From contig JAGPIU010000019.1 of the NCBI GenBank assembly GCA_018054805.1, forward strand, positions 1 to 9,691: a DNA stretch of 9,691 nt. Reading direction: 5' to 3'. The notes under the pieces are model-generated. The model did no database searches and was not told the DNA's origin. It worked only from the letters and a program-made list of their open reading frames with translations. The number at the start of each line of letters is the position of its first letter. Position 1 is the stretch's first letter. This DNA comes from Paludibacter sp. GTDB lineage: Bacteria > Bacteroidota > Bacteroidia > Bacteroidales > Paludibacteraceae. Positions 6,939 through 9,691 of this stretch are shown here, piece after piece. The translations under genes and the position numbers were made by a program.

Positions 6939-7436
6939 ATGTCAGAAATTTCAATTGTTGCTGCTGTGGCCGACAATTATGCCATTGGAAAGGGAAATAA
7001 ACTTCCATGGCATTTACCGGCCGATCTGAAGCATTTCAGAGAACTGACCACCGGTCATGCGGTAGTTATGGGTAAACGAACCTTTGAAAGCCTGCCGAAT
7101 GGCCCGCTTCCTAATCGTAGAAATGTGGTACTTACTTCGGTAATGTCCGAAGGTGTAAACGAAGGTTATTTTGAAGCCGACTCGCTCGAAGATGCTTTTT
7201 ATCTTTGCGAAAAAGAAGAGAAAGTCTTTATTGTAGGTGGTGCTGCGGTTTATCGCCAGAGTCTCGAAATTGCTGAATCGCTTTATATTACATGGGTACA
7301 TCACGAGTTTAGTGCCGACATTTATTTTCCTGAAGTTGATTTTTCGAAATGGGAAGAGGTGTCGCGTCAGGATATGTCAGCTGATGAGAAGAATCCTTAT
7401 CCATATTCATTTGTACATTACAAAAGAAAGAAGTAA
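6939..7436 (+). CDS. folA: Dihydrofolate reductase
   Basis: FolA reduces dihydrofolate to tetrahydrofolate with NADPH and so restores the cofactor that ThyA oxidises. The 165-residue protein has all the family landmarks: SIVAAVADNYAIGKGNKLPWHLPADLKHF with the catalytic acidic residue D29, VVMGKRTFESL (about residues 42-52) for NADPH, the RRNVVLTS strand, and the FIVGGAAVYRQ glycine motif. Length and order are typical of chromosomal bacterial DHFR. It lies downstream of thyA in the same direction but behind a terminator, so it probably has its own promoter. A very strong terminator follows. The start ATG is supported by the standard N-terminal beta strand. Confidence 0.98.
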   Translation: MSEISIVAAVADNYAIGKGNKLPWHLPADLKHFRELTTGHAVVMGKRTFESLPNGPLPNRRNVVLTSVMSEGVNEGYFEADSLEDAFYLCEKEEKVFIVGGAAVYRQSLEIAESLYITWVHHEFSADIYFPEVDFSKWEEVSRQDMSADEKNPYPYSFVHYKRKK

Positions 7437-7445
7437 ATACAGGAT

Positions 7446-7497
7446 AAACATAAAAAACGCCATTTTTCAATACCGAAAAATGGCGTTTTTTATGTTT
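7446..7497. terminator. 23-bp perfect hairpin terminator after folA
   Basis: The arms at 7446-7468 and 7475-7497 are perfect complements around the 6-nt loop AATACC. The GC core is ACGCCA/TGGCGT. On the plus strand the core is followed by six Ts (7486-7491); on the minus strand the matching arm is also T-rich, so the hairpin is symmetrical and could stop transcription both ways. Confidence 0.9.
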
Positions 7498-7535
7498 AAT
7501 AATTGTTTTGTCGAACAAAAAGTATATTTTATTGC

Positions 7536-7564
7536 TTGTTACTCTGACAAAATGATTATCTTTG
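7536..7564 (+). promoter_or_regulatory. asnA promoter: TTG -33 and TATCTTTG -7
   Basis: TTG (7536-7538), an 18-bp spacer, then TATCTTTG (7557-7564). This is the clearest two-part Bacteroidota promoter in the window. It predicts a start near 7571 and a leader of about 32 nt. Confidence 0.7.
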
Positions 7565-7602
7565 CCTGAAATTTAAATCAAAAACACATATTATACACTC
7601 TT

Positions 7603-8640
7603 ATGAGCTATTTATTCAGACCCAAAAGCTATAAGCCCATTTTAAATCTGCAACAGACCGAACTGGGTATTACCAAGATTAAAGATTTCTTTCAGGCAAA
7701 TTTGTCAGCCGAACTCAGACTGCGTCGTGTCACTGCACCGCTTTTTGTATTACGTGGCACCGGACTCAACGACGACCTGAACGGTACCGAGCGTGCTGTG
7801 AATTTTCCCATTATGGATATGGGCGATGTGCGTGCCGAAGTGGTGCATTCGCTTGCCAAATGGAAACGTGTGACGCTGGCCGATTACGAAATTGAAAACG
7901 GATATGGCATTTATACCGATATGAACGCCATTCGTGCCGACGAAGAACTGGGTAATATTCACTCACTTTACGTGGATCAGTGGGACTGGGAACGTGTAAT
8001 GACAGCCGAAGAGCGTAATGTGGATTTTTTGAAATCGATCGTTCGTCGCATTTATGCTACTCTTCTTCGCACAGAATACCTTGTGTCGGAAAGTTTTCCT
8101 GATATCAAACCTGTACTTCCTCCTGAAATTACTTTTATTCATGCCGAGGAATTGCGCCAGATGTATCCTGATAAAACTTCGAAAGAACGCGAAACCGAAT
8201 TTACACGTCAACACAAAGCGGTGTTTATTATGGGCATTGGCGGTCAGCTGGGCGATGGAAAAAAACATGATGGCCGTGCTCCGGACTACGACGACTGGAC
8301 AACTCCGGGCGACAATGGCCTCGAAGGATTAAATGGAGATATTATTCTTTGGAATCCGGTATTGGAAATTGCTTTCGAAATTTCGTCGATGGGCATCCGT
8401 GTGGATAAAGAAGCTTTGCTTCGTCAGTTGGCACTCGAAGGAAAAGAAGATCGCAAAGAACTTTATTTCCACAAACGACTGCTCGAAGGCTCACTTCCGC
8501 TTTCAGTTGGTGGTGGTATTGGACAGTCACGTTTGTGTATGTTCTTCCTGCGTAAAGCTCATATTGGTGAAATTCAGGCAAGTATATGGCCAGAAGATAT
8601 GCGCGAAGAATGTCGTAAACTCGACATCCACCTGATTTAA
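7603..8640 (+). CDS. asnA: Aspartate-ammonia ligase (asparagine synthetase A)
   Basis: AsnA makes asparagine from aspartate, ammonia and ATP, releasing AMP and pyrophosphate. It has a class II aminoacyl-tRNA-synthetase-like catalytic fold. The protein has 345 residues, slightly longer than E. coli AsnA (330). Collinear motifs include RRVTAPLFV near residue 41, TDMNAIRADEE, YVDQWDWE, the central TRQHKAVFIMGIGGQL, and LEIAFEISSMGIRVD. GGGIGQSRL (303-311) is the motif 3-like ATP-binding segment, and the end has QASIWP. It has its own promoter. No terminator is seen directly after it, so some transcripts may run on to the terminator at 8936-8970 through the structured RNA region. Confidence 0.97.
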   Translation: MSYLFRPKSYKPILNLQQTELGITKIKDFFQANLSAELRLRRVTAPLFVLRGTGLNDDLNGTERAVNFPIMDMGDVRAEVVHSLAKWKRVTLADYEIENGYGIYTDMNAIRADEELGNIHSLYVDQWDWERVMTAEERNVDFLKSIVRRIYATLLRTEYLVSESFPDIKPVLPPEITFIHAEELRQMYPDKTSKERETEFTRQHKAVFIMGIGGQLGDGKKHDGRAPDYDDWTTPGDNGLEGLNGDIILWNPVLEIAFEISSMGIRVDKEALLRQLALEGKEDRKELYFHKRLLEGSLPLSVGGGIGQSRLCMFFLRKAHIGEIQASIWPEDMREECRKLDIHLI

Positions 8641-8683
8641 TTTTCTCAACAGACTATTTTTAGTGGTTTGAAATATTGAAAGA

Positions 8684-8691
8684 TATATTTT
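8684..8691 (+). promoter_or_regulatory. Near-consensus -7 element (TATATTTT) ahead of the structured RNA
   Basis: This matches TAnnTTTG except for the last base. A start about 7 nt downstream (8698-8699) would coincide with the first base of the outer RNA helix. There is no good TTG at the usual spacing; a TTTG at 8667-8670 is too close. Confidence 0.4.
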
Positions 8692-8698
8692 AAACACA

Positions 8699-8853
8699 AT
8701 AGAACACATAGTAATTATTGTAGATAAAAGACTTAGTTCGCATAGTAAACGTATCTGATGATACGTTTTACAGCGCTGAAATTATCCCGTTTTTCGGGAT
8801 AATTCTATGTGTCCTTAGTCTTTTCTTTTGTTTGCAAAACTACTGTGTACTAT
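8699..8853 (+). ncRNA. Candidate structured non-coding RNA, possibly 6S-like
   Basis: A nested fold can be drawn by hand. The outer helix pairs 8699-8712 with 8839-8853 (13 pairs, one A-A mismatch, one bulged C). A bubble of 13 nt (8713-8725) faces 14 nt (8825-8838). The inner helix pairs 8726-8733 with 8817-8824 (8 pairs), continues with two pairs after a T-T mismatch, then 8739-8745 with 8805-8811 (7 pairs, one G-T). This closes a junction with two perfect hairpins: 8747-8755/8760-8768 (9 bp, loop TGAT) and 8780-8789/8795-8804 (10 bp, loop TTTTT). No open reading frame of note is present. The rod-and-bubble layout resembles 6S RNA; a Bacteroidales-specific RNA family or an asnA 3'-UTR-derived RNA are alternatives. 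The 3' end is unclear: either trimmed near 8855 or at the terminator at 8970. Confidence 0.6.
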
Positions 8854-8898
8854 GCGGTGAAAACATATCAATAATAATTATCGATTACTTATTTGATA

Positions 8899-8914
8899 GA
8901 AAACCATAGTTTTC
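8899..8914 (+). repeat. Short inverted repeat between the RNA and the terminator
   Basis: GAAAAC (8899-8904) and GTTTTC (8909-8914) pair around CATA. The rest of 8856-8930 is AT-rich with no gene; TATCAA near 8866 can also pair with TTGATA near 8893. Confidence 0.35.
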
Positions 8915-8935
8915 AATTGTCATTTTTGTAAAAAG

Positions 8936-8970
8936 AGACTTCCAAAAAACCATTGGAAGTCTTTTTTTTT
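8936..8970 (+). terminator. Rho-independent terminator upstream of rpe
   Basis: AGACTTCCA (8936-8944) pairs perfectly with TGGAAGTCT (8954-8962) around a 9-nt loop, and nine Ts follow (8962-8970). It would end transcripts of the structured RNA and any read-through from asnA. Confidence 0.88.
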
Positions 8971-8980
8971 GTTATTTTTG
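8953..8980 (+). promoter_or_regulatory. rpe promoter: TTG -33 and TATTTTTG -7
   Basis: TATTTTTG (8973-8980) matches TAnnTTTG exactly. TTG at 8953-8955 lies 17 bp upstream, inside the right arm of the preceding terminator. The predicted start near 8987 gives a leader of about 94 nt. Confidence 0.6.
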
Positions 8981-8989
8981 CACTCAAAG

Positions 8990-9059
8990 CTGTTTTAAAA
9001 AAAAAACAGAATTTTGTAAGTTGCTGACATGGTTTGTTTCAGAGCTTGCGTACAACCAT
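8990..9059 (+). promoter_or_regulatory. Two hairpins in the rpe leader
   Basis: CTGTTTT (8990-8996) pairs with AAAACAG (9003-9009) almost at the predicted 5' end. ATGGTTTGT (9029-9037) pairs with ACAACCAT (9052-9059) with one bulged T. They could protect or regulate the mRNA; no known riboswitch is recognised. Confidence 0.35.
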
Positions 9060-9080
9060 TATAATCTCAAATGTAAATAA

Positions 9081-9691
9081 ATGAAACGAATAATTTCTCC
9101 CTCGATATTAGCGGCTGACTTTGGAAATCTTCAGTCGATGTGCGAAATGATAAACCGTAGCGAAGCTGAATGGTTGCACATCGATGTGATGGATGGCGTG
9201 TTTGTGCCTAATATCTCATTTGGTTTCCCTGTGATTGAAGCAGTTAAGAAGCATTGTAATAAGCTTTTGGATGTGCATATTATGATAGTAAATCCCGAAA
9301 AATACGTTCAACGGTTTGCAAGAGCAGGAGCAGAGATGCTTACTTTTCATTACGAAGCCACCGAAAGTCCACTTGAAGTAATTGAAATGATTCGTGCCGA
9401 AGGTATAAAAGTGGGGATTACCATAAATCCCGATGTACCTGTGAGTGAGCTCGAACTATTTATCGACAAAGTGGATATGGTGCTGCTGATGACGGTTTTT
9501 GCCGGTTATGGCGGACAGAAGTTTATCGAAGATAGTTACGGGCGTATCGATGCCCTGAAAGAAATGGTGGACAGATTAAATCCCGACTGTCTGATTGAAG
9601 TGGATGGCGGTGTAAATGCCGAAAATGCTCCGAAACTTTTTGCGCGGGGCGTGAATGTATTGGTAGCCGGAAGTACTGTTTTCAATGCACC
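9081..9691 (+). CDS. rpe: Ribulose-phosphate 3-epimerase (3' end outside window)
   Basis: Rpe interconverts ribulose 5-phosphate and xylulose 5-phosphate in the pentose phosphate pathway. The reading frame is open from the ATG at 9081 to the right edge (203 codons of an expected 215-220). The TIM-barrel motifs are in place: ISPSILAADFGNL (5-17), WLHIDVMDGVFVPN (31-44) with metal/acid-base residues H33 and D35, DVHIMIVNPEKY with H66, LIEVDGGVNAENA with the second catalytic D175, and VLVAGSTVF for the phosphate. The usual MSVNPGFGGQ phosphate loop reads MTVFAGYGGQ (137-146). It has its own promoter after a terminator. Identity is sure despite the loop variant. Confidence 0.96.
   Translation, partial: MKRIISPSILAADFGNLQSMCEMINRSEAEWLHIDVMDGVFVPNISFGFPVIEAVKKHCNKLLDVHIMIVNPEKYVQRFARAGAEMLTFHYEATESPLEVIEMIRAEGIKVGITINPDVPVSELELFIDKVDMVLLMTVFAGYGGQKFIEDSYGRIDALKEMVDRLNPDCLIEVDGGVNAENAPKLFARGVNVLVAGSTVFNA

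Noticed and set aside
7237..7569. 110-codon plus-strand frame over the end of folA
   Set aside because: It reads across folA in another frame and through the terminator hairpin and the asnA promoter.
8641..9080. tRNA, CRISPR array or small protein in the asnA-rpe gap
   Set aside because: There is no cloverleaf or CCA-type acceptor pattern, no regularly spaced repeats, and no plausible reading frame with a start; the structure fits a non-coding RNA instead.

Overview
The window looks like a chromosomal segment of a Bacteroidota bacterium, most likely of the order Bacteroidales. This rests on several independent signs. Gene starts lack Shine-Dalgarno sequences. The promoter -7 motif TAnnTTTG recurs ahead of gene starts on both strands. 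There is a PorE-like OmpA lipoprotein of the type IX secretion system (T9SS) and a secreted glycoside hydrolase with a T9SS-type C-terminal domain. The housekeeping proteins resemble Bacteroidales versions. The genus cannot be fixed from the sequence alone.

Left part (1-2105, minus strand): the start of a family 2 glycosyltransferase that runs off the left edge, an SRPBCC-fold protein, and a secreted GH53 endo-beta-1,4-galactanase. A non-coding gap of about 430 bp follows. It separates the leftward genes from the rightward genes and holds a 188-bp repeat element (2173-2360). The element has terminal inverted repeats, two facing copies of the common environmental repeat often mistranslated as 'HSERSEES', and a near-perfect long hairpin at its centre.

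Middle part (2537-6708, plus strand): a DUF1015 protein, six bases later a PorE-like TPR/propeller/OmpA lipoprotein, then thymidylate synthase (thyA). The thyA leader carries decayed repeat sequence. Right part (6939-9691, plus strand): dihydrofolate reductase (folA), asparagine synthetase A (asnA), a 440-bp gap, and the start of ribulose-phosphate 3-epimerase (rpe). ThyA and FolA work together: ThyA makes dTMP and dihydrofolate, and FolA regenerates tetrahydrofolate. AsnA and Rpe are unrelated housekeeping enzymes. Strong terminators follow thyA and folA, so these are mostly separate transcription units.

The most interesting object is in the asnA-rpe gap. About 155 nt (8699-8853) folds on paper into a nested RNA: an outer helix, a symmetrical 13 x 14-nt bubble, an inner helix, and a three-way junction with two perfect hairpins. 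A -7-like sequence sits about 8 nt before its 5' end, and a strong terminator lies downstream at 8936-8970. The rod-plus-bubble shape, with a promoter-like TTTGTTTG in the 3' side of the bubble, suggests a 6S-like RNA. The structure is read directly from the sequence; the identity is inference.
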